From: Bacteroidota bacterium | GTDB lineage: Bacteria > Bacteroidota > Bacteroidia > Cytophagales > Cyclobacteriaceae | Assembly (NCBI GenBank): GCA_023417065.1 | Contig: JAEZGH010000135.1 | Coordinates: forward strand, 1 to 38,286 | Direction of reading: 5' to 3' | DNA: 38,286 bases | In this document: positions 16,723 through 25,282 of the stretch, piece by piece | Position numbering within the stretch: the stretch's first letter is position 1 | Layout: every line of letters starts with the position of its first letter | Made by a program: the position numbers and the translations under genes | Notes under the pieces: generated by a model | What the model saw: the letters and a program-made list of their open reading frames with translations, nothing else | Database searches by the model: none | Told to the model about the DNA's origin: nothing

Positions 16723-18846
16723 CTATTTCTTAAAAATGTTCTTCGCCCCGCGAATAATGTCGATACCTTTTTCGAGCAATCCGGTATCGAGTTCCCTGAT
16801 GTAACTATCAAGTGGTTGGTCGGAAGGTATTTCGGGATATATGAAAATCTGGGAATTTTCGGGAAAGGCTCGCGTTAGCTTCTTGGGCAGAATATCGAGG
16901 AACGGAGTATACGAAATAGAGCCTTTCCGGGCAGAAAGAATAACCATCATATCATTCAGATGGATTCCCTTCCTGTACTTGGAAATATCACTGATATCGC
17001 GGCACTCGCGGAATTCCAGCGCTGCTGATAATTTGTTTTTTGTTACGTGATTCTGAATGTCGGTAAACGTGTCGTTTGTGGAGTAGATCACAACTTTAAG
17101 GCTCAGGCGTGAAGCCATGCGGAATACCTTGGTGATGGAGCTAATAAAGCCGGGCTCCCGGTCACAAAGCTGTGGACAGAAGAAGTGCAGTGAACGATGT
17201 ACGTTGAGCGGAAGGGTGAAACGCGTAATATGCACACACTGTGTAGTCTGGTTTACGATACTATCAAAGGTTTTCCCGAAGATGATATCGGCCAGTTTGA
17301 TTCTGCCGGGCCAGCCCATCACGATATCGGTGACGAACGTTTCGCGTGCGACGCGCTTGATACCATTGGTTACATTCTGATCGATCGTGGCCGTGATCTC
17401 AACTTCCTGGTCCGCCGCCGCGGCATGTGCAATTGCTTTCTCCAGCATCTTTCGCGCCTGGATGATCTTACCTTGTGCTTTGTCGTCATCCTCGACGATG
17501 GCGAGACCAACGATCGGAGATTGTTTCTTCGTGTCCTTGATCAGGATGGCGAAGTCAATCAGTTTTTCCATCGTAGTTGGGTTGGAAATCGGCACAAGAA
17601 TTCTTTCCTCGCGCAGGTCAGGCTGAGGCAGCTCAACCTCCTCCAGTTCGAGCACCAGTTTTTTGCCTGCTTCTTCCGTTACGAATGATGCCACGAGACA
17701 TGTGATCAGGATCAGGAGGATCGTTCCATTCAGGATGTTCTCATCGATAATTTCGAGGTTAAAACCGACGAGGATGACGGCAAGTGTTGCGGCAGCATGG
17801 GCGCTGCTGAGTCCGAAGATAATCGTGCGTTGCGCGACGGAATACTTAAAGAGAAACGACGTTATCCACGCGGCAATCCACTTACCTGTAATTGCCACGG
17901 CGGTGAGTGAAGCTGCCACGATAAGCGCCTGGGGCCCGTTGAGCAGGACGCGCACGTCGATAAGCATCCCTACGCTTATAAGGAAGAATGGGATAAACAG
18001 TGAATTCCCGACAAACTCGATGCGGTTCATCAGGGAAGACGTATGCGGAATGAGTCTGTTGAGTGTAAGACCTGCGGCAAATGCCCCAATGATGTGTTCC
18101 AGTCCGGCAAGTTCTGCAATAAAGGCACAGAGGAACACGATCGCGAGGACAAATATGAAGTGCGCATTCTTTTCATCTTCAAGTCTGCGGAAGAACCATG
18201 CGGCGATCCGTGGAATGGCAAACAGTACGATAGCCAGAAAGATGGCGATCGACACCCCGAGGCGTATCCACAACTCTTTGCCGGACCCGCCCGCGGCTGA
18301 ACCCGAGATAACCGCGAGGATAATGAGCACAGCAGTGTCTGTGAAGATGGTCCCTCCTACCGTAATCGCTACTGCTTCATTTTTCGACACACCCAGTCTG
18401 CTCACGATGGGATATGCGATCAACGTATGGGTTGCAAACATGCTTGCAGTAAGAAGGCTTGCCTCGAAGCCGTAGCCCAGCAGGTAATGACATACGGGCA
18501 GGCCAATGGCGATGGGAAAAATAAACGTCAGGAAACCGAAGGCCAGGCTTCGCGTTCTGGTTTTGCGGAATTCACCGAGGTCGAGTTCGAGTCCGGCGAT
18601 GAACATGATATACAATAGCCCTATCGTTGAGAATAGTTTAATCGCCGAATTCTGTTCGATAAGGAACAGTCCGTGAGGGCCGATAACGGTTCCGGAGATG
18701 ATCAACCCGATGATACCCGGAATCCTCAGGCGCTTCAACAGTATGGGCGCAAGAAGGATGATCAGCAGGATCAACGAGAATATGAGAACAGAATTCTGAA
18801 AGGGAATCTGAAACTCATGGAGCAATTCGTTCCAAAAAATCTCCAT
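16723..18846 (-). CDS. CPA2-type cation:proton antiporter with C-terminal Usp-like domains
   Basis: A 707-residue protein: about a dozen membrane segments of the Na+/H+ exchanger fold (1-410) followed by a cytoplasmic half with two universal-stress-protein-like modules (about 420-565 and 570-690; the first starts at ERILVPISNP). The helix expected to carry the ion-binding pair reads GGTIFTDTAVLII, so a Thr-Asp pair takes the place of the Asp-Asp or Gln-Asp of better-known members. The substrate may be Na+ or K+. Similar fused antiporters are common in Bacteroidota. Start is ATG. The GNAT gene follows closely. Confidence 0.92.
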   Translation of the reverse strand: MEIFWNELLHEFQIPFQNSVLIFSLILLIILLAPILLKRLRIPGIIGLIISGTVIGPHGLFLIEQNSAIKLFSTIGLLYIMFIAGLELDLGEFRKTRTRSLAFGFLTFIFPIAIGLPVCHYLLGYGFEASLLTASMFATHTLIAYPIVSRLGVSKNEAVAITVGGTIFTDTAVLIILAVISGSAAGGSGKELWIRLGVSIAIFLAIVLFAIPRIAAWFFRRLEDEKNAHFIFVLAIVFLCAFIAELAGLEHIIGAFAAGLTLNRLIPHTSSLMNRIEFVGNSLFIPFFLISVGMLIDVRVLLNGPQALIVAASLTAVAITGKWIAAWITSFLFKYSVAQRTIIFGLSSAHAAATLAVILVGFNLEIIDENILNGTILLILITCLVASFVTEEAGKKLVLELEEVELPQPDLREERILVPISNPTTMEKLIDFAILIKDTKKQSPIVGLAIVEDDDKAQGKIIQARKMLEKAIAHAAAADQEVEITATIDQNVTNGIKRVARETFVTDIVMGWPGRIKLADIIFGKTFDSIVNQTTQCVHITRFTLPLNVHRSLHFFCPQLCDREPGFISSITKVFRMASRLSLKVVIYSTNDTFTDIQNHVTKNKLSAALEFRECRDISDISKYRKGIHLNDMMVILSARKGSISYTPFLDILPKKLTRAFPENSQIFIYPEIPSDQPLDSYIRELDTGLLEKGIDIIRGAKNIFKK

Positions 18847-19049
18847 AGGCTTGTCTTATACTCGGCAAATTGCTATAAAACATTCAGGCATGCAATTGAT
18901 CCATTTGTTTTTAGCCTGCCTTCCGGAACAAAATACGAATGGTGCGCGGTGAAACAATGCGTTATTTGCGACACGATTCTATCGTTCCTGTAATATAAAG
19001 TTATGCCCGCAGTCCGATTGGTGACGTGTGCGACTACTTTTAGTCTTCT
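18847..19049. other. Intergenic region, nothing recognised
   Basis: About 200 bases separate the antiporter start from the HxlR remnant. I see no RNA gene, repeat or credible open frame. It must hold the antiporter promoter on the minus strand, but I could not identify convincing elements. A remnant of the deleted part of the HxlR gene was sought on the minus strand and not recognised. Confidence 0.3.
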
Positions 19050-19190
19050 TTACCGACCGGTCCTTATCCACGAGTTTCCCCTGGATTCCGCCAGGTTTTT
19101 TCCGCCGATGTAATCCAAGGTCACATCCATTGCACACTGATACTCCTTGGCATGAAGGAGGAAGACCTTTTCTTTCTTGTCGATGATCAT
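19050..19190 (-). pseudogene. Truncated HxlR-family transcriptional regulator
   Basis: An ATG frame of 46 codons encodes KEKVFLLHAKEYQCAMDV then TLDYIGGK, which is the conserved N-terminal end of HxlR-type winged-helix regulators (normally about 110-120 residues and continuing IGGKW). After IGGK the sequence becomes unrelated (NLAESRGNSW) and stops. The DNA-recognition helix and wing are absent, so the product cannot be functional as a repressor. It is divergent from a decayed oxidoreductase gene, the usual arrangement of HxlR regulators and their targets. The loss looks like a deletion rather than a single frameshift. Confidence 0.75.
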
Positions 19191-19305
19191 GATTTATTTT
19201 CTACAAAAACCAGCAATGCATCCAAAAACAATCAATTCCGTCAGGAATGATATGTGTTTCAACCATGACAGTTCTTGCGGAGCGGAATTGGTCCACCTAA
19301 TTAAC

Positions 19306-19317
19306 ACTATCTATAGT
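19306..19317. promoter_or_regulatory. Operator-like palindrome between decayed divergent genes
   Basis: ACTATCTATAGT has perfect 5-base inverted arms (ACTAT / ATAGT) around a CT centre. It lies 30 bases upstream of the oxidoreductase start and in the divergent promoter region of the HxlR remnant. HxlR proteins bind such short AT-rich palindromes as dimers. Assignment as an operator rests on position and symmetry only. Confidence 0.4.
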
Positions 19318-19346
19318 AAAGTAAGTAACAATAAACAAAGCGACAT

Positions 19347-20057
19347 ATGAAAGCGGCTGTTCTTGAAACAGGGCATTGTCGGGAGGACAATTGCACAACG
19401 TCTTGCTGAACTGGGTTATACGGTCATCATGGGCACACGTAGTGTGAAGGAAACGCTTGCGCGGGAGATCGATTACGGAACGGGTGCTTTTTCCTTTTCA
19501 ACGTGGCGTGACAGGCACCAGGAACGAATCATACTCCACAGCATTGCAGAGGCTGCATCCGGAGATAAGATCATCTGTAATTGTAGGAAGGGGTTGCCTT
19601 GGGTTGCTGCGCTGGAATGTGCAGGGAGCGCAAACCTCCGCGCGAAGATCGTTGTTGATATTGCCAACCCGCTGGACTTCTCTCGCGGAGCGCCTCCAAC
19701 GCTGGGACCCTGCAACACGGATTCGCCGGGCGAACTGATTCAGCAGACGTTTCCCGAAGCGAGGGTGGTGAAGACGCTCAATATGATGAATGGTGCACTG
19801 ATGGTGAATCCGGCTTTGCTTTCGGGAAACCATACGGTTTTTGTCAGTTGCAACGATTCGTCGGCGAAGGATACGGCAAAAGCACTTTTGGAAGCCTTTG
19901 GCTGGAAGCGGAAAAACATCGTCGATTTGGGCGACATAAATTCGGCGCGGGCACGGAGCATTTGTTGCCGATCTGGATCCGATTTTACGGACTGCTGAAG
20001 AATCCGATGTTTAACTTCAGGCTTGTTATTGGAGGCGAAGAGAGCGCAAATGATTGA
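19347..20057 (+). pseudogene. Frameshifted NAD(P)-binding oxidoreductase (F420-dependent NADP reductase-like)
   Basis: The expected start is ATG 19347 (MKAAVLETG); one extra base at 19374 moves the frame to IVGRTIAQRLAELGYTVIMG, the Rossmann dinucleotide fold. The body then reads through VVDIANPLDFSRGAPPTL and VVKTLNMMNGALMVNPALL, typical of the family. Around 19950 a second frame change is needed to recover GTEHLLPIWIRFYGLLKNPM followed by FNF, the normal C-terminus. The fragment readable without frame changes is 19363-19998 (211 residues with a wrong tail). The first glycine of the nucleotide loop is also Glu. Two frame changes plus the truncated partner regulator make decay more likely than sequencing error. 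Confidence 0.8.
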
Positions 20058-20064
20058 GGAGCAA

Positions 20065-20101
20065 ATAAAAAAGCTCGCCGTGCGAATCGCGATGGCGAGC
20101 T
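20065..20101 (-). terminator. Rho-independent terminator of tRNA-Pro(CGG)
   Basis: On the minus strand AGCTCGCC pairs with GGCGAGCT (20094-20101 with 20072-20079), followed by a run of T residues. The hairpin begins on the last base of the encoded CCA, so processing and termination sites overlap. It also lies just beyond the end of the oxidoreductase pseudogene. Confidence 0.8.
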
Positions 20102-20177
20102 GGTCGGGATGACTGGATTCGAACCAGCGACCTCTACGTCCCGAACGTAGCGCACTACCGGGCTGTGCTACATCCCG
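20101..20177 (-). tRNA. tRNA-Pro (anticodon CGG), CCA encoded
   Basis: The minus strand folds into a normal cloverleaf: acceptor CGGGATG pairs with CATCCCG, the anticodon stem is CTACG/CGTAG with loop TTCGGGA giving anticodon CGG, and the T arm contains GGTTCGAATCC. The discriminator is A and a CCA end is encoded at 20101-20103. It is oriented opposite to the other three tRNA genes. Confidence 0.95.
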
Positions 20178-20257
20178 AAAACCGGGCGCAAATTAAAAAA
20201 GAATGGAAACGAAATCATAATTGGTTCCTTCGAAAAAATGAACAAAATCTCGGACAC

Positions 20258-20290
20258 TTTGCAATAGTTTACGCCCGTCTCTTATATTTG
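20258..20290 (+). promoter_or_regulatory. Bacteroidota-type promoter for the tRNA-Ser/Arg/Pro cluster
   Basis: TTTG at 20258-20261 is followed after 21 bases by TATATTTG at 20283-20290, an exact match to the Bacteroidota primary-sigma consensus (TTTG, about 19-21 bases, TAnnTTTG). Transcription would start about 90 bases before tRNA-Ser and read through the three plus-strand tRNA genes. Confidence 0.75.
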
Positions 20291-20388
20291 CACTTCCTTT
20301 TCAAAAAGGCTTCGATTCAGCCGGAAATCAACGTCTTTGCGTTGGATCAGACGGAACGAAATCGTGGTTAGCGGTAAGGTAACTAACT

Positions 20389-20478
<90 letters not shown>

Positions 20479-20487
20479 TGAACGGTT

Positions 20488-20561
<74 letters not shown>

Positions 20562-20623
20562 CAAAACAGTGATGCCCCGCGGTAACGCCAGCGTTATCCG
20601 CAGCTCACGACGAAAATATTGAT

Positions 20624-20700
20624 CGGGGTGTAGCGCAGTCCGGTAGCGCACCTGGTTTGGGACCAGGGGGTCCCAGGTTCGAATCCTGGTACCCCGACCA
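20624..20700 (+). tRNA. tRNA-Pro (anticodon TGG), CCA encoded
   Basis: Acceptor CGGGGTG pairs with TACCCCG (one G-T pair), the anticodon stem is CCTGG/CCAGG with loop TTTGGGA (anticodon TGG), and the T arm contains GGTTCGAATCC. Discriminator A with CCA at 20698-20700. It is the last gene of the plus-strand tRNA cluster. Confidence 0.96.
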
Positions 20701-20701
20701 T

Positions 20702-20736
20702 AGCCCGCCACTTAATCAGTGGTGGGCTTTTTCTTT
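20702..20736 (+). terminator. Rho-independent terminator of the tRNA cluster
   Basis: AGCCCGCCAC (20702-20711) pairs with GTGGTGGGCT (20719-20728) around a TTAATCA loop, followed by TTTTTC and further T residues. It immediately follows the CCA of tRNA-Pro(TGG). Confidence 0.85.
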
Positions 20737-20739
20737 TTC

Positions 20740-21163
20740 GGCCCCCGCGCCTGCCTGAAGGCTCCAAACGCTTCAGGAACACGTCTAAAACGTCGCCGGA
20801 AACAAGCCCCATCACACACTCCCCTCCTCAAATCCGGACATTTCAGGTAAAAACACGCTGTTGGATTCCGTCGAAAAGTTCAGCCAGGCCTCCACAACCC
20901 CGACTTTGCCCCTATTTTCTTACACATCCCAACGCCTTGATTATTCCCATTCCGCAGGTAGACTATCCCGGCCGCCAATGCCATTGGTTTTCTCCTTATA
21001 GTAATTCGAAGACAAAACAGAAACCGGCGCCCTGGTCCGGATTGCCGGCACGTCCGCCAAATAAAGGCACAGCGTGAATCGCATCGATTTCCTTACACGG
21101 TTGTACGCTACACCCGCAGCGAAATATTATTCGCTCTATTTTTGAATCATTCGGAATACCGAC
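20740..21163. other. Intergenic region before the TonB-dependent receptor
   Basis: These 420 bases contain no gene I can support. A minus-strand frame near 21000-21110 ending PLFGGRAGNPDQGAG... could be a gene remnant but I cannot place it in a family. A TATTTTTG sequence at 21137-21144, 20 bases before the receptor ATG, matches the TAnnTTTG box, but no TTTG lies at the right distance upstream. Confidence 0.35.
21137..21144 (+). promoter_or_regulatory. Candidate -7 promoter element of the receptor operon
   Basis: TATTTTTG fits the TAnnTTTG consensus and lies 20 bases upstream of the start codon at 21164. The nearest upstream TTG (21101) is too far away for a standard -33 box, so this is a half-supported promoter. 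Confidence 0.35.
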
Positions 21164-23149
21164 ATGAAATATTTTTTAACCTCTCTGCTACTTATAGCAG
21201 CTTTTTTTGCGCAAGGTCAGGTACAGGATTCAACAGACCTGGCGGAGCTGCTCCAACTAAGTGCCCTGACCGACGCATCCGAACTCCAAAAAAGATTAAA
21301 TGAAAAAGTTGGCGCCGCGTCGAAGAAGGCCATGGCATCACGTGAAACACCGAGTATCGTGTCTGTGATTTCTGCAGAGGACATCTTGCGAACAGGAGCC
21401 CGCGACCTGATTGACGTGCTCCGCCTCATCCCAGGTATCGACTTCGCAGCCGATGTGAGCTTCATTACAGGAATCTCACTGCGCGGCGCATGGGCGATGG
21501 AAGGCAAAACGCTGATCCTCCTCGACGGTCACGAACTCAATGAACTGATGTATCAAAACGTGGCTTTCTTTAACCGGTTTCCTGTTGATCTTATCCACCG
21601 CATCGAAATTATCCGTGGACCAGGATCAGCAATATATGGTGGCACCGCTGAGTATGGCGTAATCAACATCATCACAAAAGCGGCTGTCGACGATAACTCA
21701 CTTACTGCATCCGCCAGCGTCGGGATCTTACCCGACGCATTAGGCAGGACCAACGCACAGCTCGCCTTCGCGAAATCCTTTGGTAAAAATGCTGTCGTTG
21801 ATGCTTCCCTGTTCAGAGGTCGCGCGGTGCTTAGTGATCAGGAATACCAGGATCTGTACAAAGAATTCGAACCTGTTAATCTCACTGACCACACCCAAAC
21901 AGATACGTACCTCGCCAATGTCGGACTGCGCATTAACAACTTTCAGCTCCGCGGGATGCTGGAAGATTATCAGGCTACCGATCCCCTGCTGATCACAAGC
22001 TTCCGCAGCGCGTTCGTCACAGCGAAGAACGACTTCAAAATAAACACGAAGTTTTCACTGACACCGTTCATTACCTATACCCGTCAGCGCCCCTGGCGTC
22101 AGGATTACCGCGAAGGTGATGACCAGTACTTCGACAACATCGCCAGCAGAATCAAGGCAGGACTCTACGGTTCATACGACATTTCCCGAAGGGTTAACCT
22201 GATCGTAGGAACAGAATCTTTGAGAGACGACGCCGAGTCGCTCATCGATCCGGAATATTTCTATGGTGAAGAAAGCGTGACATTTAAAATGTACTCGTTT
22301 TATTCCCAGGCATTGATCAAGCATCCCTTTGTCAATATTACGGGTGGATTTCGCCTCGACAAGCACAATGCATTCGGCGCGGCGTTCGTTCCGAGACTTG
22401 CCCTCACCAAACGATTTGGCAACTTCCATTTCAAGACGCTGGCAAGTGCATCGTATCGCGCACCGGGGATTGACAACATCAACCTCAGTGAAAATATCAA
22501 ACCCGAACGATCAACGGTGTTCGAACTCGAAGCGGGATACCAGCTCACGCGCGATATGCTGTTGAGCATGAACACCTTCATCATCAACACCAGAGACATT
22601 ATCGTTTTCTACAACGTCGATCTGGGCGCCGGTGATTATGAGCAATTGTACGGAAATAGTGCGCGCTTCGGCACCAGAGGGCTGGAGGTGTCGTACACGT
22701 TCAGGAAAAACCGATGGAACTTCGAAACAAATTATTCGTATTACCAGGCCGGAAAAAGCACCGTAGACCGTTATGCAATACCAGGAAACCCACGTGCGTA
22801 TGTGGCCTTTCCGCAGCATAAGGTTATCGCTATCGGCGGATTTGACCTGACCAAAAAGTTCAGTCTGAACATGACCGTTAATCACTTCAGTGAACGGTAT
22901 GCCTACACGACTATTGACGAGGATGAGGCGCCGATGATGGAAAGACTCAGGCCATATACCCTGATCAATGCTAACCTGCTTTACCGCGACCTGTTGACGA
23001 AGGGCTTCTCCGTTTCGCTCGCCGGTTTCGACCTGCTCAATGAAAAGCCCGTTACGCCACAGGCTTACAACGGCGACTTCGCTCCTGTCCCGGGACGCAG
23101 TCGTGAAGTCAATCTTAAAGTTGTTTATACCATACCTCTACCAAAATAA
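21164..23149 (+). CDS. TonB-dependent outer-membrane receptor
   Basis: A 661-residue outer-membrane receptor for energy-dependent import or sensing of an unknown ligand. The signal peptide (about 1-19) ends at FFAQGQ. The plug domain (about 60-165) has TPSIVSVISAEDILRTGA, DLIDVLRLIPGIDF and RIEIIRGPGSAIYG followed by NIITK. The rest is an antiparallel beta-barrel. There is no N-terminal carboxypeptidase-like domain and no SusD partner, so it is not a SusC-type glycan receptor. The C-terminal segment PGRSREVNLKVVYTI matches usual barrel ends. It is five bases upstream of a YfiR-family gene and surely co-transcribed with it. Confidence 0.93.
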   Translation: MKYFLTSLLLIAAFFAQGQVQDSTDLAELLQLSALTDASELQKRLNEKVGAASKKAMASRETPSIVSVISAEDILRTGARDLIDVLRLIPGIDFAADVSFITGISLRGAWAMEGKTLILLDGHELNELMYQNVAFFNRFPVDLIHRIEIIRGPGSAIYGGTAEYGVINIITKAAVDDNSLTASASVGILPDALGRTNAQLAFAKSFGKNAVVDASLFRGRAVLSDQEYQDLYKEFEPVNLTDHTQTDTYLANVGLRINNFQLRGMLEDYQATDPLLITSFRSAFVTAKNDFKINTKFSLTPFITYTRQRPWRQDYREGDDQYFDNIASRIKAGLYGSYDISRRVNLIVGTESLRDDAESLIDPEYFYGEESVTFKMYSFYSQALIKHPFVNITGGFRLDKHNAFGAAFVPRLALTKRFGNFHFKTLASASYRAPGIDNINLSENIKPERSTVFELEAGYQLTRDMLLSMNTFIINTRDIIVFYNVDLGAGDYEQLYGNSARFGTRGLEVSYTFRKNRWNFETNYSYYQAGKSTVDRYAIPGNPRAYVAFPQHKVIAIGGFDLTKKFSLNMTVNHFSERYAYTTIDEDEAPMMERLRPYTLINANLLYRDLLTKGFSVSLAGFDLLNEKPVTPQAYNGDFAPVPGRSREVNLKVVYTIPLPK

Positions 23150-23154
23150 AAATT

Positions 23155-23682
23155 ATGTTACAGAAAAACTTCCTTCGGGTGTCATTCACGTTGTTGCTGC
23201 TCAGCGCTTCGCTGATGGGAAATGCACAGACCACGAACTACAAGACGTACAGCGTCTTCTTATACAGCTTCACGAAATATATAGAATGGCCTAATGAAGC
23301 ACGTAACGGTGAATTTGTCATCGCTGTTTTGGGGAATCAAAAACTCCTGCAGGAAATGCAGACTGCCGTTGCCGGACGTAAGGCAGGTGCGCAAACCATC
23401 AAGATTGTCGAATCAAAATCAGTAGATGATCTTGACCAGGTTCACATGGTTTTTATCAGCGACATGAAGAGCGGCAGCACCGATGATGTCGTTACACGTC
23501 TGAAGGGTAAACCTGTGCTTGTGGTGACGGAGCGCGATGGATTGGTGAAGAAGGGTGCAGGGGTGAGTTTTGTGATTGCCGAAGATAACACATTGAAGTT
23601 TCAGGTAAATGAACAGGCTTTGAACGATCATCGGCTCAAGGCGTCATCAGCGATCCTGTCGCTGGCGGTGAAGGCAATTTAA
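23155..23682 (+). CDS. YfiR-family (DUF4154) periplasmic protein
   Basis: A 175-residue protein with a signal peptide ending near LLSASLMGNAQ, then the family core: a KYIEWP segment close to the N-terminus, FVIAVLGNQKLLQ, a central VHMVFISDM strand and a C-terminal FQVNEQALNDHRLKASSAIL. In Pseudomonas YfiR is a periplasmic repressor of a diguanylate cyclase; in Bacteroidota members are often next to TonB-dependent receptors and histidine kinases. Here the receptor partner lies five bases upstream but no cyclase or kinase gene follows, so its output partner is not in view. Assignment by motif pattern. Confidence 0.82.
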   Translation: MLQKNFLRVSFTLLLLSASLMGNAQTTNYKTYSVFLYSFTKYIEWPNEARNGEFVIAVLGNQKLLQEMQTAVAGRKAGAQTIKIVESKSVDDLDQVHMVFISDMKSGSTDDVVTRLKGKPVLVVTERDGLVKKGAGVSFVIAEDNTLKFQVNEQALNDHRLKASSAILSLAVKAI

Positions 23683-23821
23683 TAAAGCGAAGCCCTCACA
23701 TCATCATGTGACCCACCGATTTGTTTTTGGGCTCCGAAACGGGTTAACTTGGATCTGCAAGGAAGTCGCGTTGCGTGGCAGAGATATTCTGCTACACAAC
23801 GTCCACCTGCGATCCCTGTCG

Positions 23822-25120
23822 ATGAGCCAACCCGTCACAACTTCGGAACGCCGAACAATTTCTGACACAATACGTGGCATTGCTCTGTCTGGTGAGCTTC
23901 TTGTGCGCCTCATACCGGTATTACTGTTTGTGATCTCCTGCAGGCCTGCGTCCGATCGTGTTATACTGAATCCATCCACCGACTTAACCTTCCCTCCGGA
24001 ATGGGAGCCACATCAGGCAATGTGGATCGACTGGACTGACTTTGCATTCGAAACGCGGCTTGATATGATCGAAGCACTTCACGAGAACGTGCACGTAAAC
24101 CTTCTTACGTTTTCGGATTCCCTGGAAGCGCTGGCGTGGAAGATGATGAAAGCAAGGAATATCGACACATCCCGGGTCAGCGTATTCACACATCGAGTAC
24201 CAAATTATTTCATCCGGGATGCGGGCCCCAAATACCTCTCCAACGGCGAACAATATGTCCTGGCCGACTTCGGATGGAACTGCTTTGGAGGAGCTGATTT
24301 CGACAGCCTGTGCCTGGAACGCGGGACTATTGACAACGACCTCGCTTCGGCGTTCGGCCACGCCGTGCGTTCAACAGATATCGTTATTGAGGGCGGCGCT
24401 CTCGAAGTGAGTTCCAACGAAATTCTTGCTTTCAGCGAAATGGCCCTGCATCGGAATCCTGAACGTTCACTTGAGGAAATCGAACGCGCATGTCTTGCCA
24501 TGTATGGCAAAAAGAAAATGATCTGGATCGGTAAAAAACTACTGCTGGAGCAGCCAGGACGGAAGATTGAAAACTATTTTGGCCAGGGTGCAAACGGGCA
24601 CATCGATGGCTACATGCGTTTTGTCAATGACTCCACAATAGTTGTTGGCGTGATCACGGACGAGGACAGAAATGCCAATCCGATCAATCAAATCGACTGG
24701 GAACGCCTTCAAAGCAATCTCCGGCAGGTGCGGTCAGCCACAAATCACGAAGGCAAGCCGTTTCAAGTTATAGAAGTACCCATGCCTGACGTAACGCCAT
24801 ATTGCTCAAGGGAAGTTCTCTCTGACTCCGACACGCATCGTCACCCCGGGTTATATGCGGGACTCAGTAGCGGCGACACGATTATTCAGGTACCTGTCAT
24901 GAGTTATCTGAACTTCACAATATCCAACGACGTTGTCTTGATTCCCAGATACTGGCGGGAAGGCATACCGGAAAAGGAACGCGCAAAGGATGATCTGTTT
25001 TTTGATCTTATGACCAAGCTGTTTCCCGGTCGCGTTATCATTCAGATTAATGCGCTGCCTCTCAACTGGAACGGTGGCGGCATTCATTGCGCGACACAAC
25101 AGGTACCGCGATTGAAATAA
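23822..25120 (+). CDS. Agmatine/peptidyl-arginine deiminase family lipoprotein
   Basis: A guanidino-group-modifying enzyme that hydrolyses agmatine or peptidyl-arginine side chains, releasing ammonia. The family active site is visible: an FIRDAGP stretch near the N-terminal third, HIDGYMRFV with the catalytic His/Asp, and GGGIHCATQQVPR with the nucleophilic Cys close to the C-terminus. The frame is open from a GTG at 23708; I choose ATG 23822 (432 residues), and GTG 23903 is another option. All choices include LLFVISC, a perfect lipobox, so the product is probably a lipoprotein exported from the cytoplasm, unlike classical agmatine deiminase. That favours a peptidyl-arginine or extracytoplasmic substrate (inference). 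Confidence 0.88.
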   Translation: MSQPVTTSERRTISDTIRGIALSGELLVRLIPVLLFVISCRPASDRVILNPSTDLTFPPEWEPHQAMWIDWTDFAFETRLDMIEALHENVHVNLLTFSDSLEALAWKMMKARNIDTSRVSVFTHRVPNYFIRDAGPKYLSNGEQYVLADFGWNCFGGADFDSLCLERGTIDNDLASAFGHAVRSTDIVIEGGALEVSSNEILAFSEMALHRNPERSLEEIERACLAMYGKKKMIWIGKKLLLEQPGRKIENYFGQGANGHIDGYMRFVNDSTIVVGVITDEDRNANPINQIDWERLQSNLRQVRSATNHEGKPFQVIEVPMPDVTPYCSREVLSDSDTHRHPGLYAGLSSGDTIIQVPVMSYLNFTISNDVVLIPRYWREGIPEKERAKDDLFFDLMTKLFPGRVIIQINALPLNWNGGGIHCATQQVPRLK

Positions 25121-25282
25121 CGAAAGCTTCTGGTCTAATCGCCGTTGCGAAACGCATTCTTGTAATGATTTGATTATTCCATTCTGCCCGATTTTCATCC
25201 GCTCAAGGAAAAGAAACGGATAGTTTCGCGATCTTTGAACACATTTTGACCAAGTGTTCTGAAATCATTGACCTGAAATACC

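Noticed and set aside
20594..20815. Minus-strand frame of 73 codons containing GFEPGTPWSQTRCATGLRY
   Set aside because: This is the antisense translation of tRNA-Pro, a well-known spurious product.
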